From NCBI GenBank assembly GCA_017451225.1, contig JAFSPZ010000028.1:1-64000 (forward strand): a DNA stretch of 64,000 nucleotides, in the 5' to 3' direction. Under the pieces are notes generated by a model. That model was given only the letters and a program-made list of their open reading frames with translations. It did no database searches and was not told where the DNA came from. Positions 25,788 through 34,954 of the stretch are shown in pieces (position 1 is the stretch's first letter; every line of letters begins with the position of its first letter). This stretch comes from Muribaculaceae bacterium. GTDB taxonomy: Bacteria; Bacteroidota; Bacteroidia; Bacteroidales; Muribaculaceae. A program made the position numbers and the translations under genes.

Positions 25788-27974
25788 TTAATTACCTAAA
25801 AGAATATTATAAATCACTGTAATGTCTACTGCGGTGATTATGCCATCACCGTCTTGGTCTCCGTTCACAATATCACTGCCGTCCCCATTGAGCAGGTAGT
25901 TGTAAAGTGCAGTGACATCAACGCTTGTAACAATACCATCGCCGTTCACGTCGCCAGACAGAGCAGAATTAAGGTAATAAATAGTGAAGTCGTCGATGAG
26001 CAGGTTCACGTTCTTGGATCCCGTAGAGCGGTTAATCTTGAATCGTAAAGGCTGTTTGTCAAGATTAAGGTGCCAGCTTATGGTGCCATCGTAATTTGCA
26101 GCTGCATTTTCAGTACCTATCGATGTCCAAGAGGTCCCTTGGTCGGTAGAGTAGTAAAGTTGCAGCTTCGAAGCTGTTGATGAGGTGTTGACGGCCTTGA
26201 TTGAAACTTTAATTGGCTGTACTTCAATATCGCTGTTCATAGCTATGCCTCCTGGCATTTGAACCGAAGCTGCATGCTGGCCATTATAATCAACAACATC
26301 GGCTTTAGGGAAGTTCCAAGAAGCGAAATTGCCTTGTATATTTGTGGCATTGGCTGGTAGTCCTGTTGGTATCAGCTCAAAGTCCTCGATAAGCGATAAT
26401 GGTGGCACATCTTTGACTACATTGAAGGCAATAATATTGTTCTCCTCGCTGATGTTGCTCAATGCTAGTTCGCAGGGTTCACCTGCCCAAGTGACGAGTG
26501 CTGGGTTGGAAGACGAGCTGATATATGAGACATTGTTCGGGCCTGGGAACGGCACCCCGCTATCACTATTACCTGAAGCATGAATCAGCTGGTAGTAATT
26601 GTGAGATGGATCGCAGTTCACTTCGTTGTTCCACCACGCTTGCTCGTTGCTGTAATCCACACGTGTGATTACCAATCCGTGTCCTGGCAGAGCGGCATCC
26701 CACTTGTTTGGCTGGCGGTTCTCGAAGAGGAAAAATTCATTCTCGTTGGGCGATTGCATCATGAAACCAGTGTTACTGATATTCAAAGCCTCAAGGCTCT
26801 TTCTGCCCAATGAGAGCAGAGGAGGTGTGTCGGCAAATCCTAGCTCCCAACGCTCCCATAGGCTATAGCCCACAGGTGTACGGCCATAGTTGTAATGGCT
26901 TCCCCCCGCCATCACGTCCCAATCGCCTGGATGATTACTGTCGCCTCCGCTATCACTGTAATCGGTGTCGTAAAGATCGGGCAATCCAAGCACGTGTCCA
27001 AACTCATGGCAAATAGTGCCGATGGCGTTAGGCATGGTGGAACCTTGTGATTCCCAACCATAAATTTCGCATGAAGAGGCATAGGTTCCCATTCTTTTGC
27101 CGTCATAGATGTATGGTTGTGGTGGCCATCCTGACCACCAGTCTATCAGGTAGCTCATGTGCGGCCACAGGTATCCGCTGTTGTTGCCACTGTAGCTAGA
27201 GGAGTAGCCTGCAACCATGAAAAACACCATGTCGATTTCGCCATCATTATCGGCATCATATTGTGTGAAGTCAACTTGGTCGTCTACGGCATCGAGCGAA
27301 GCTTTGAATATCTCTCTCGCTTTATCGTTGCCTTCGTAACATGAGTAGTCGAGATTGACAGGACCCACTATGTCAAAATCGGGGTCGAACTGTCCCATCG
27401 AGTTGTCGTAATAATAATCGCGCACACTGCCAGTGCATCTATGGAATCGTCCATTGAGATTGAATCCTGTGTAGTTCACGGTATTACACAAGTCGGTGTA
27501 GAAGTCGTTAGGGTTGTCCATCATGAATTGACGGTCGTTGAAGTTGATAAGGATTATAAGTCCACGGAACAAGCTGTAATCAATCACAGGAACCTTTTGA
27601 TCCTTATGTTTCCTGTCGCGCAGGGTGCGTGCTTTAAGGGCATTGTTGGTCTCCTGCTTGTCAATCAATCTCAAGGGGGTTGTTGCCAGCATTTGCTTTT
27701 CTTGTGCACTGCGAGCGTCTGGGTCATGCGCCATGATACCCGATGATGCCAAGTGATTACCTTTTAGGGTTGCATATTCCCACGTACCGTCTACGTTGAC
27801 AATTGTGTATCCGTCAATTGTGGTGTTGAAATGATAGAACTCATCGCCCAAGAGACGAAGCTGTAGCTTGGTTCCGTCGGGCTGTGTAATGGTAATGGGA
27901 GTGGGATTGGCAGGTTCAGCACTTGCTGCAATAGCAATAGTGATAGCTACCAGTAAAAACGTTAATTTTTTCAT
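25788..27974 (-). CDS. Secreted M6-family zinc metalloprotease with C-terminal dockerin
   Basis: The protein has 728 residues and a signal peptide ending near residue 19 (AIAASAE). Residues about 20-120 are a prodomain-like region. The catalytic domain holds HEFGHVLGLPDLYD (H323, E324, H327; zinc ligands and general base) and the WDVM turn (352-355), as in InhA-like M6 peptidases. Residues about 540-660 look like a beta-sandwich module. The last 57 residues are a dockerin with loops GDVNGDGIVTSVD and GDQDGDGIITAVD, ending YNILLGN. The enzyme should act outside the cell, held to a partner through the dockerin or on the surface. No cohesin partner is proven; the six-repeat protein at 3909 is a candidate. 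Confidence 0.87.
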   Translation of the reverse strand: MKKLTFLLVAITIAIAASAEPANPTPITITQPDGTKLQLRLLGDEFYHFNTTIDGYTIVNVDGTWEYATLKGNHLASSGIMAHDPDARSAQEKQMLATTPLRLIDKQETNNALKARTLRDRKHKDQKVPVIDYSLFRGLIILINFNDRQFMMDNPNDFYTDLCNTVNYTGFNLNGRFHRCTGSVRDYYYDNSMGQFDPDFDIVGPVNLDYSCYEGNDKAREIFKASLDAVDDQVDFTQYDADNDGEIDMVFFMVAGYSSSYSGNNSGYLWPHMSYLIDWWSGWPPQPYIYDGKRMGTYASSCEIYGWESQGSTMPNAIGTICHEFGHVLGLPDLYDTDYSDSGGDSNHPGDWDVMAGGSHYNYGRTPVGYSLWERWELGFADTPPLLSLGRKSLEALNISNTGFMMQSPNENEFFLFENRQPNKWDAALPGHGLVITRVDYSNEQAWWNNEVNCDPSHNYYQLIHASGNSDSGVPFPGPNNVSYISSSSNPALVTWAGEPCELALSNISEENNIIAFNVVKDVPPLSLIEDFELIPTGLPANATNIQGNFASWNFPKADVVDYNGQHAASVQMPGGIAMNSDIEVQPIKVSIKAVNTSSTASKLQLYYSTDQGTSWTSIGTENAAANYDGTISWHLNLDKQPLRFKINRSTGSKNVNLLIDDFTIYYLNSALSGDVNGDGIVTSVDVTALYNYLLNGDGSDIVNGDQDGDGIITAVDITVIYNILLGN

Positions 27975-28036
27975 GTGTTTATAGATAATTTATGAGTGTT
28001 TTCTACTTTTGCGGCAAAGTTAAACAAAAAAAATGA

Positions 28037-28067
28037 CAAGACTATACAAAAATGCTGTATAGTCTTG
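28037..28067 (-). terminator. Intrinsic terminator after the small lipoprotein gene
   Basis: A perfect 12-bp stem (28037-28048 with 28056-28067), 7-base loop, then on the minus strand CATTTTTTTTG. It is a strong terminator 27 bases past the stop. Confidence 0.9.
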
Positions 28068-28094
28068 CCAGAAAAGAGTTTTTTAAGAAAAATC

Positions 28095-28616
28095 TTATTT
28101 CTTCTTGATGGATTTTAGCATTGGCATGATGAGAGCTTCTACTTCTACTGCTTGTGCAACGGGATACTTAAAGCTGCCAGCAACGCCACCTTTCTCATCG
28201 AGATAAGCAACGAAGTCGGTTTCTGCCTCTTCGCCTTTCACGTACTTAACAGTCATGAAATTACCGTCGATTTTGGGCTCTTCGGCAGTGTGCTCTTTTT
28301 TCATGACTTTAAGGTTGTCGGCATACTTCTTGAAATCCTCGGGTTTGCAAGGCATATCACTAAAAGTAGCATCCATTTTCACCGAGTTGTCCTCACTGGA
28401 AGCGTTGATGGTTTTGTCGTTCTTGAAACCTTCTTTGGTAAGCATCTGAGGAACTTCCAAAGTGAAGTTTGCTCCTTCAAAAGTTTTACCTTTGGTCTCG
28501 GTTACTTTTTCTTCTCCACTTGGAGTAGCGCTACCACTGGCTTTATCGGTGTTTCCATTGCATGAAACAAGAGTCATGGCTCCAATTGCCATCATCAATA
28601 AAAATAATTTTTTCAT
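28095..28616 (-). CDS. Small lipoprotein of unknown function
   Basis: This 173-residue protein has a lipoprotein signal (MKKLFLLMMAIGAMTLVSC, Cys19). After a Ser/Thr/Gly-rich linker (residues 20-45) comes one compact domain with alternating beta and helix segments (NFTLEVPQMLTKEGF, EDFKKYADNLKVM, FVAYLDEKGGVAGSFKYP). No family is recognised. It stands alone between the LRR and M6 protease genes, with its own terminator. An anchored periplasmic or outer-membrane protein is the only safe call. Confidence 0.75.
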   Translation of the reverse strand: MKKLFLLMMAIGAMTLVSCNGNTDKASGSATPSGEEKVTETKGKTFEGANFTLEVPQMLTKEGFKNDKTINASSEDNSVKMDATFSDMPCKPEDFKKYADNLKVMKKEHTAEEPKIDGNFMTVKYVKGEEAETDFVAYLDEKGGVAGSFKYPVAQAVEVEALIMPMLKSIKKK

Positions 28617-28665
28617 AAAACTTGAGTTGTTTAATTTGTTAGGTTGTAAATATAAACGTATGAAT

Positions 28666-28703
28666 GTGTCCTCAACAATTCATTTGGTTTCTATTGAGGA
28701 CAC
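28666..28703 (-). terminator. Hairpin after the large LRR gene
   Basis: A 10-bp perfect stem (GTGTCCTCAA 28666-28675 with 28694-28703) with an 18-base loop lies 13 bases past the LRR gene stop. Only a loose T-rich tail follows on the minus strand, so it may be a weak terminator or an RNA end protector. Confidence 0.55.
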
Positions 28704-28716
28704 AGTTTTGTGGATA

Positions 28717-31700
28717 TCAGTTGCCAAGCAGGATGTTGTAGATTACAGTAATATCACCTGCTGTAATGGTGCCATCGCCGTCAACGTCGCCATTGACCAT
28801 GCCGGTTGTATCGCTGTTGAGCAAGAAATTGTAAAGTACAGTGATGTCGCCAGCAGTGACTGTTCCGTCGCCATCAACATCGCCTGGAATGACTACTGGG
28901 CCTGTGCCACCGCCCTTTGAGGCTGCAACACCATAGGCCGCGATGCCTTCCACAGCGTAGGTGATGGGAGGCACTGCAGTAGCGTTCTCGGGTTTAGCGC
29001 TTATCATCTTGATTCCAGTTTGGTGTAGCGGGTTTGCAGCATCATAGGCTACCATGCCTGGAACAGAGGTTCCTTCACCGCAAGAGATGTAGGACCAATA
29101 GATGTTGTCACCGTCGCCCGTAATTTGTGTGATTCCTGTAATCTCGTCGCCTGAACCTTCTAGCAGAATAGGGGAGTTGTCGATAAGCACAGCATCGTCT
29201 TTAACGGTTGCCATATCTTGTTTGGCGTTAAGTGTTGCAAGGGCGATTCGATACAATCCAGGTATGCAGTTGTCAACATTATCTTTTTGAACAAAGAAAT
29301 AAACATATCCGTTCTCCTCGTCAAGGTAGAAGGTTGTCATTTGAACGTTGTACAGGTAAACTGGCAGCTGCTTGTCGGTGTGCTGGTCGCCTGTGCCATC
29401 GGTGTAGAGCATGCTCTTGTCGAAGCGGAAGATACCCTGTCCGTTGAATTTCTTTGCAACCCAGTAAACGTTGTTACGTGTGGTTCCATCGGCGTTAATT
29501 ACATCGGTGGCGCGCATTGTCATGCCAGCACCGATAGCACCGTAAGAGATTTTGTCGTTATAGTAGGGCAGCCAGTTGTTTTGCATGAAGAATGGCTGAG
29601 TGCCGTAGAGCCCCACAGTGTCGGCGCTCATCTCATGGATACCCACATTGCGGTCGGCAATGTAAATCTTGTTGTCAATCTCTGAGATATACATCGAGAA
29701 TGGGTCCTCAAATGCTTTGTAACCCACATTGTTAAGCACGGTAACGCGATACCACATTCCATCGGTGTTGTTCACGTAGAAGAGTTCACCGTCACCGCCA
29801 TTGGCCTGTGCATCGGCACCTTGATACTGGAAGTAATGACCAGCACTTGCTACATAAACGCGGTTTTTGTAGAGCTGAATGTTGAAAGCGTGCTCGCCGG
29901 TGTTGAACTCGGTGTCGTTGATGTTACCTTGTTCATCCTTGTACATTAGATGACCGTCCTTGGTTGCGAAATATAGTCCTGGAGGACATCCAAGGGTAGT
30001 TCCCTCGCCAGTTATAGTTGGGTCGCCCTGGATGTTGAGGTATTGCCATTGAGGTGCAGCCTCATAGTCATCGACAGCTGTTGCTGCAACTTCACACAGC
30101 ACATTGCTCTGGCTGGGCTCAAAGACACCTGCGCCAAGCACTGGAGGAGTGACGTTGAGCACGCGCAAGCTCTGGATTGTTGAAGGAACAGCGCCCTTCT
30201 CCATATAGTTGATATGCGAGCCGAGCTCCATGTGCTCAAGAGCTGTACATCCCGAGAAAGCATCCTGGAAGATGTTGGTTACGGTGCTTGAGATGTTCAC
30301 TGTGTGAAGTTTAGTACAGTTGGCGCACAGGTTCTGAGGAATCTCACGTGCGCCTTCCTCAGTGTTGAGAATCTCAAGGTCGCTCTCAAGGAACGCGTTA
30401 GGATTAACTGTCATGCCGCTCTTGTAGGTAAATTCCTTGATGGCTGCACGGTAGAATCCGTAGTTGCCAATCTCGGTGAGTGTCGGCAGGTTGATATCTG
30501 TATAAGGAGAGTAGGCCATGCCATAGTTGTCTATGGTTTCTATGGTAGCGTTGGTAAGCGTTGTGCCAATCTCGCCCTCGTGGGCTGTAACAAGCAGACG
30601 AGTACCGGCTGCATTTGTCAGCACTCCGTTGTTAAGTGCAAAAGCGCTGTTGCCTGCGCCAAGCTCAATGCTGGCGAGGCTTGCGATTGGACCAAATGCC
30701 GCATTGCCGATGGTTGCTATTGTAGATGGCAGTTTGATGCCCGTGATGGCATTAGAACCGGCAAATGCCGTAGCACCAATAGAAGTAACGCCTTCTGGCA
30801 GCTCAATCATGCCCGTGAGGCCGCTGTTGTAGAATGCCGATGCTCCGATGGTCTTAAGGGTAGAGGGGAAGGTGAAGTTTTGTAGTGCAGCACATCCATT
30901 GAATGCACTTTGCTGAATCGAAGTGATTTCGCCCAGGAAACTAACCGAATTGAGTTGTGAGCAACCCAGGAACATGTTCATTGGTACAGATGTTATGGTC
31001 GCTGGCAGCTCAATGCTCTTGAGGTGGTTACAGCCTTGGAATACATCCGACCCCATTGTGGCAATCACGTTTCCGTCTTCAAATATCACCTCTTCTATGC
31101 CAGAACATCCCATGAAGCAACTTTGAGGTATATCGGCTAAAGCGCCACCCAGGACTAGCTGCTTGATTGTGGGGTAGTTGTGGAATGGCTGAAGATTGCT
31201 TACATAGTCACCAGTATTCATTGGGCGCAAAATGATGAGCGTGTCCAGTGGTGGCAAGTCGGCATTGGTAGCGCCGAAAGCGTTGCGGTTGAACTTAAGA
31301 GGATCCTCGCTTTCCATGATAGTGAGTTTGCGCACGCCACTATTGGCAAATTGGTTAGAAATCAAGGTGCTTGTAACTCCACTAGGAATAAATGCCTCAG
31401 TGATGTTGGAGCATTCCCAAATGGTACCGCTGCCCAACTTTGTGGCAGTCTCGGTAACGGGATAGTTGGTCAGGCTGGTACATCCGCGGAAGCAGTTGTT
31501 GCCGAAGCTCACACAAGTGGCAGGGAGGTGAATCTCCTTGATGTCGCGGCAGTTAACGAATGCGTTAGCGTCGATGGCAACCACGGTGTAGGTAATACCA
31601 TTATACTCAAAGGTCTCAGGAATGTTGACGATGTTGTTCTCGTCACCAGTGTAGAAAAGAGAGTCTTTTACTGTAACACCATCTTCTTGGTGAGAAGTGA

Positions 31701-31854
31701 TGTCATACTTTGCCAAGGTTGCGTTAGTTCCTGTTGTGTTCCAGTTGTAGCCAATTGCTGTGATTTTTGCCGCATTGGCAATCACCGTCACAGCAAGTGC
31801 CATGACCAGTAGCGAACCACGCCTCCAAGATAAACGAGTAATGTTCTTGCTCAT
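28717..31854 (-). CDS. Large BspA-type leucine-rich-repeat surface protein with C-terminal dockerin
   Basis: The protein has 1045 residues. Its signal sequence is long (MSKNITRLSWRRGSLLVMAL, cleavage near ANAA). Residues about 60-600 are LRR_5/BspA repeats of 22-24 residues (GATAFAGSNAITGIKLPSTI, NNCFRGCTSLT). Residues about 620-960 are a different beta-rich region with YxxxxxDNKIYIADRN and DEENGYVYFF segments that could form a propeller. The last 57 residues are a dockerin (GDVDGDGTVTAGDITVLYNF, GDVDGDGTITAGD), ending YNILLGN as in the M6 protease. BspA proteins are adhesins that bind host matrix proteins or other bacteria; that role is inferred here. Confidence 0.87.
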   Translation of the reverse strand: MSKNITRLSWRRGSLLVMALAVTVIANAAKITAIGYNWNTTGTNATLAKYDITSHQEDGVTVKDSLFYTGDENNIVNIPETFEYNGITYTVVAIDANAFVNCRDIKEIHLPATCVSFGNNCFRGCTSLTNYPVTETATKLGSGTIWECSNITEAFIPSGVTSTLISNQFANSGVRKLTIMESEDPLKFNRNAFGATNADLPPLDTLIILRPMNTGDYVSNLQPFHNYPTIKQLVLGGALADIPQSCFMGCSGIEEVIFEDGNVIATMGSDVFQGCNHLKSIELPATITSVPMNMFLGCSQLNSVSFLGEITSIQQSAFNGCAALQNFTFPSTLKTIGASAFYNSGLTGMIELPEGVTSIGATAFAGSNAITGIKLPSTIATIGNAAFGPIASLASIELGAGNSAFALNNGVLTNAAGTRLLVTAHEGEIGTTLTNATIETIDNYGMAYSPYTDINLPTLTEIGNYGFYRAAIKEFTYKSGMTVNPNAFLESDLEILNTEEGAREIPQNLCANCTKLHTVNISSTVTNIFQDAFSGCTALEHMELGSHINYMEKGAVPSTIQSLRVLNVTPPVLGAGVFEPSQSNVLCEVAATAVDDYEAAPQWQYLNIQGDPTITGEGTTLGCPPGLYFATKDGHLMYKDEQGNINDTEFNTGEHAFNIQLYKNRVYVASAGHYFQYQGADAQANGGDGELFYVNNTDGMWYRVTVLNNVGYKAFEDPFSMYISEIDNKIYIADRNVGIHEMSADTVGLYGTQPFFMQNNWLPYYNDKISYGAIGAGMTMRATDVINADGTTRNNVYWVAKKFNGQGIFRFDKSMLYTDGTGDQHTDKQLPVYLYNVQMTTFYLDEENGYVYFFVQKDNVDNCIPGLYRIALATLNAKQDMATVKDDAVLIDNSPILLEGSGDEITGITQITGDGDNIYWSYISCGEGTSVPGMVAYDAANPLHQTGIKMISAKPENATAVPPITYAVEGIAAYGVAASKGGGTGPVVIPGDVDGDGTVTAGDITVLYNFLLNSDTTGMVNGDVDGDGTITAGDITVIYNILLGN

Positions 31855-32102
31855 AGTTTTAAATTTGATTAGTTAATATTGTTTTAATATATTGTTTTTC
31901 AGGAGGTTGTTTTGTTTGTGTCGTCTTTTATGGTGGTGAAAGAGTTTAAACAGATTACAAATTTAATAAATTAACAATAAAAATACTTGCATTTTCTCTA
32001 AAAAAATGCAAAAAATATAAAAAGATAAAAGAAGCAAGTGGAGGTAAGGTAAGGAATAAAAGAATATTTCCTCACTAATTAACAATAGTGAACTATAAAT
32101 AA

Positions 32103-33437
32103 TTAAACTGTTGGCAGGCTTATGCCGTCTAGTTGGCGGTAGAGGTTGAGGGCATATACATCGGTCATGGCACTGATGTGGTCGAGAACTCCTTGAAGCT
32201 TTTCGAACAGGGTGGCGGCATGAACGTCATATTGCTGCGGGAACTTGTTGAGCAGCAGTTGCGAATAGTTTGTCTCAGGATGCAGCACGGCTTGAGTAAG
32301 CTTGTCAAGTAGCAAGTTGATGATTCTGATGCCGGCAAGATCCACGTCGACTACATATCCTGCGCGATATAGTTTCTTGAAAGCTAGTTCGCTGCAACGC
32401 TTGTATCCTTCTTTGGGCAATGGTGAGATGTTATCGATAAGAGAACCATCAAAGCGTCCTTCCATTATTTCGTCCTCATGCTCTACAAAAGTCTTGGCGC
32501 ATTCTTGCACGAGAAGACCTACCACACAGGAACGTAAATATACAATTTTCTCGTTTGGGTCGGCAACGTTTTCCATCACTTCGCGCATATGAGCCTTTCG
32601 CTCTTCATTGAAAAGCCTGGTTAGCAGGTCAATGGTCTCCTCGTTGGAGAGGAGTTTTAGTTTATGTCCGTCCTCAATGTCCATCACTTGGTAGCATATG
32701 TCATCTGCCGCCTCTACCATATATACTAGCGGGTGGCGACAGTATCGTTCATCTTCAAGCTTGAGCATACCAAGTTCGGTGGCTATTTTCTCAAAGGTGT
32801 CTTTCTCGGTAGTAAAGAATCCAAACTTGCCTTTCTTGCCAGCATGGCTTGAGGAGTAGGGGTACTTAACAATCGAGGCTAGAGTGGAGTAGGTCATAGC
32901 AAAGCCACCTGGCCGGCGACCTTTGAACTGATGGACGAGGGTGCGGAATGAGTTGGCATTGCCCTCAAAGTGGGTGAGATCGCTCCATTGCTGTGGCGTG
33001 AGGCGGTCTTGGAACACCTTGCCGTTGCCATTGCTGAAAAACTCGCCTATTGTTTTCTCACCCGAGTGGCCGAATGGTGGGTTTCCTAGGTCGTGCGCAA
33101 GGCATGCCGCTGCAACTATCTCGCCCATGTTCCACAATTTGTCGCGCCAGGGCTTGTCAAGGTGGCGCTCATGGAGGCGGATGGCAATCTCGTTGGCAAG
33201 CGAGCGTCCTACGCATGATACTTCAAGGCTGTGGGTCAGGCGGTTGTGGACAAAGATGCTTCCAGGCAATGGGAAAACCTGTGTTTTGTTCTGCAGACGC
33301 CTGAAAGGTGAAGAGAAGATAAGGCGGTCGTAGTCGCGCTCGAAGTCGCTTCGTACGCCGCTCTTGCTGTCTTTGTAATGCTCCAATCCTAGCCTGGTGT
33401 CACAGATGAGTCGCTCCCAGTTCATTCTCGTTGCCAT
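32103..33437 (-). CDS. dgt: dGTP triphosphohydrolase
   Basis: This 444-residue HD-domain enzyme cuts dGTP (and relatives) to the nucleoside and triphosphate, controlling dNTP pools. The metal site is spread over RLTHSLEVS (H69), AHDLGNPPFGHSGE (H115, D116) and a later MVEAADDICYQVMD, all in family order. FRRLQNKTQVFP at the start is also diagnostic. Length matches the short bacterial dGTPases. The ATG at 33437 is kept; an internal Met at residue 5 is possible. It is monocistronic and divergent from the DUF4250 gene. Confidence 0.94.
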   Translation of the reverse strand: MATRMNWERLICDTRLGLEHYKDSKSGVRSDFERDYDRLIFSSPFRRLQNKTQVFPLPGSIFVHNRLTHSLEVSCVGRSLANEIAIRLHERHLDKPWRDKLWNMGEIVAAACLAHDLGNPPFGHSGEKTIGEFFSNGNGKVFQDRLTPQQWSDLTHFEGNANSFRTLVHQFKGRRPGGFAMTYSTLASIVKYPYSSSHAGKKGKFGFFTTEKDTFEKIATELGMLKLEDERYCRHPLVYMVEAADDICYQVMDIEDGHKLKLLSNEETIDLLTRLFNEERKAHMREVMENVADPNEKIVYLRSCVVGLLVQECAKTFVEHEDEIMEGRFDGSLIDNISPLPKEGYKRCSELAFKKLYRAGYVVDVDLAGIRIINLLLDKLTQAVLHPETNYSQLLLNKFPQQYDVHAATLFEKLQGVLDHISAMTDVYALNLYRQLDGISLPTV

Positions 33438-33562
33438 AGTTGTGTATTTTTAAATTAAAGTGCAAATTTAGTGATTTATTTTGAAAAAATTGTTTTGTTT
33501 TCAATTATTGTTTACCTTTGTGAGTTGTAATGAAGAATAATAGGTAATAATTAGGTAAAATT

Positions 33563-33745
33563 ATGCTAGATACACTTCCCCAAGATCCGTTTATCCTGGT
33601 GAGCTATGTCAACACACTGCTGCGTGACCGCTATAGCTCACTTGAAGAACTGTGTGCCGAGCTAGGAATCAACTGTACTGAGCTTGAATCCAGACTACGC
33701 GCAATAGGGAAACAGTACAATGCCTTTTTCAATCGATTTTATTAA
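33563..33745 (+). CDS. DUF4250 small protein
   Basis: This 60-residue protein opens with LPQDPFILVSYVNTLLRD and continues with a helical segment YSSLEELCAELGINCTELESRL, the two parts of the DUF4250 family. The shape suggests a small helix-turn-helix-like fold, but no function is established. It begins a three-gene run with the small membrane protein and xthA (gaps of 24 bases and a 1-base overlap). Confidence 0.85.
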   Translation: MLDTLPQDPFILVSYVNTLLRDRYSSLEELCAELGINCTELESRLRAIGKQYNAFFNRFY

Positions 33746-33769
33746 AATTCACACTAAATAATTATTGTT

Positions 33770-34090
33770 ATGAAAAACTCGAAGCTACTCACACGCCATG
33801 CGTTTATTCTCGATATTCTTTGCTTGCTCCTGTGTCTTGCGCTTCTTTATCTGGGTAATACCAACCGATTGCCTTATTGGGCTTTGGCTATAGGTGCTGT
33901 GATAGCACTTGTTGCTCTTACAGCGTCGGTCTATCTCTTTGTCAAGGCTCGTAAGATTGACCATGAGGAGAACCGCCGCATTGAGAAGGAGATTCTAGAT
34001 AATGCCGCCAAGGTGGATGCTGTTGACAAAGCTATTGAAGATGGTGATATTGTTGACGAGCAGGATGATTATAAAACCGACGAAGAGTAA
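33770..34090 (+). CDS. Small two-helix membrane protein
   Basis: This 106-residue protein has two hydrophobic helices (about 10-30, ILDILCLLLCLALLYLG, and about 35-60, YWALAIGAVIALVALTASVY) and a charged cytoplasmic tail with acidic residues (KIDHEENRRIEKEIL ... EDGDIVDEQDD). No family is recognised. Its stop overlaps the xthA start by one base, so the two are translationally coupled. Confidence 0.75.
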   Translation: MKNSKLLTRHAFILDILCLLLCLALLYLGNTNRLPYWALAIGAVIALVALTASVYLFVKARKIDHEENRRIEKEILDNAAKVDAVDKAIEDGDIVDEQDDYKTDEE

Positions 34091-34848
34091 TGACACGATT
34101 GATTTCATGGAACGTAAATGGTCTGCGTGCGGTTGTTGGTAAGGACTTTGCTGAGATTTTTAAGCGACTTGATGCCGACTTTTTCTGCCTTCAGGAAACG
34201 AAAATGCAGGCTGGACAGCTCGATTTGGAGTTTGACGGCTATCGCAGTTACTGGAACTATGCTGACAAAAAAGGTTATTCTGGCACTGCTATTTATACCC
34301 GTCAAGAACCGTTGAATGTGACCCTTGGCATAGGCATTGATGAGCATGACCACGAGGGTAGGGTCATTACTCTCGAGATGGAGAAGTTCTATCTCGTGAA
34401 TGTGTATGTACCCAACAGCCAGGACGGCTTGCGCAGGCTTGACTACCGTATGCGCTGGGAAGATGATTTCAGGGCCTATCTCCTCAAACTCAACGAGAAG
34501 AAGCCAGTTATAGTGTGCGGCGACCTCAACGTGGCCCACACGGAGATAGACCTCAAGAATCCCAAGACTAACCGCAAGAACGCTGGCTTTACCGATGAGG
34601 AGCGCGATAAGATGACCGTTCTACTCGATTCTGGCTTTACCGATAGCTGGCGCCATTTCAATCCAGACGTGGAAGGCGTGTACTCTTGGTGGAGCTACCG
34701 CTTCAGAGCTCGCGAGAAGAACGCTGGCTGGCGCATTGACTACTTCCTGGTGAGCAATGATGCACGCGACAAGATGGTTGACGCTAAGATTCACACCGAA
34801 ATTTATGGCAGCGACCATTGTCCGGTGGAGCTTGAAATTAAATTTTAA
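34090..34848 (+). CDS. xth: Exodeoxyribonuclease III
   Basis: This 252-residue DNA-repair enzyme cuts at abasic sites and trims 3' ends. The EEP-fold motifs are in place: SWNVNGLRA, LQETKMQ (metal-binding Glu), YSGTAIYTR, VCGDLNVAHTEIDL (Asp/Asn pair), RIDYFLVS and the closing GSDHCPVELE with catalytic Asp-His. Length is standard for the Xth family. It overlaps the upstream membrane-protein gene by one base. Confidence 0.95.
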   Translation: MTRLISWNVNGLRAVVGKDFAEIFKRLDADFFCLQETKMQAGQLDLEFDGYRSYWNYADKKGYSGTAIYTRQEPLNVTLGIGIDEHDHEGRVITLEMEKFYLVNVYVPNSQDGLRRLDYRMRWEDDFRAYLLKLNEKKPVIVCGDLNVAHTEIDLKNPKTNRKNAGFTDEERDKMTVLLDSGFTDSWRHFNPDVEGVYSWWSYRFRAREKNAGWRIDYFLVSNDARDKMVDAKIHTEIYGSDHCPVELEIKF

Positions 34849-34954
34849 GCTTTAAGACAATTTAGGACAACATCCTTTTTATTAAGTACAATTGTCGCTG
34901 GCAGCAGTAAGTTTTTTAGTTGGTTTTAAAATTTCAGAGTAAAAAAATAGAGAT

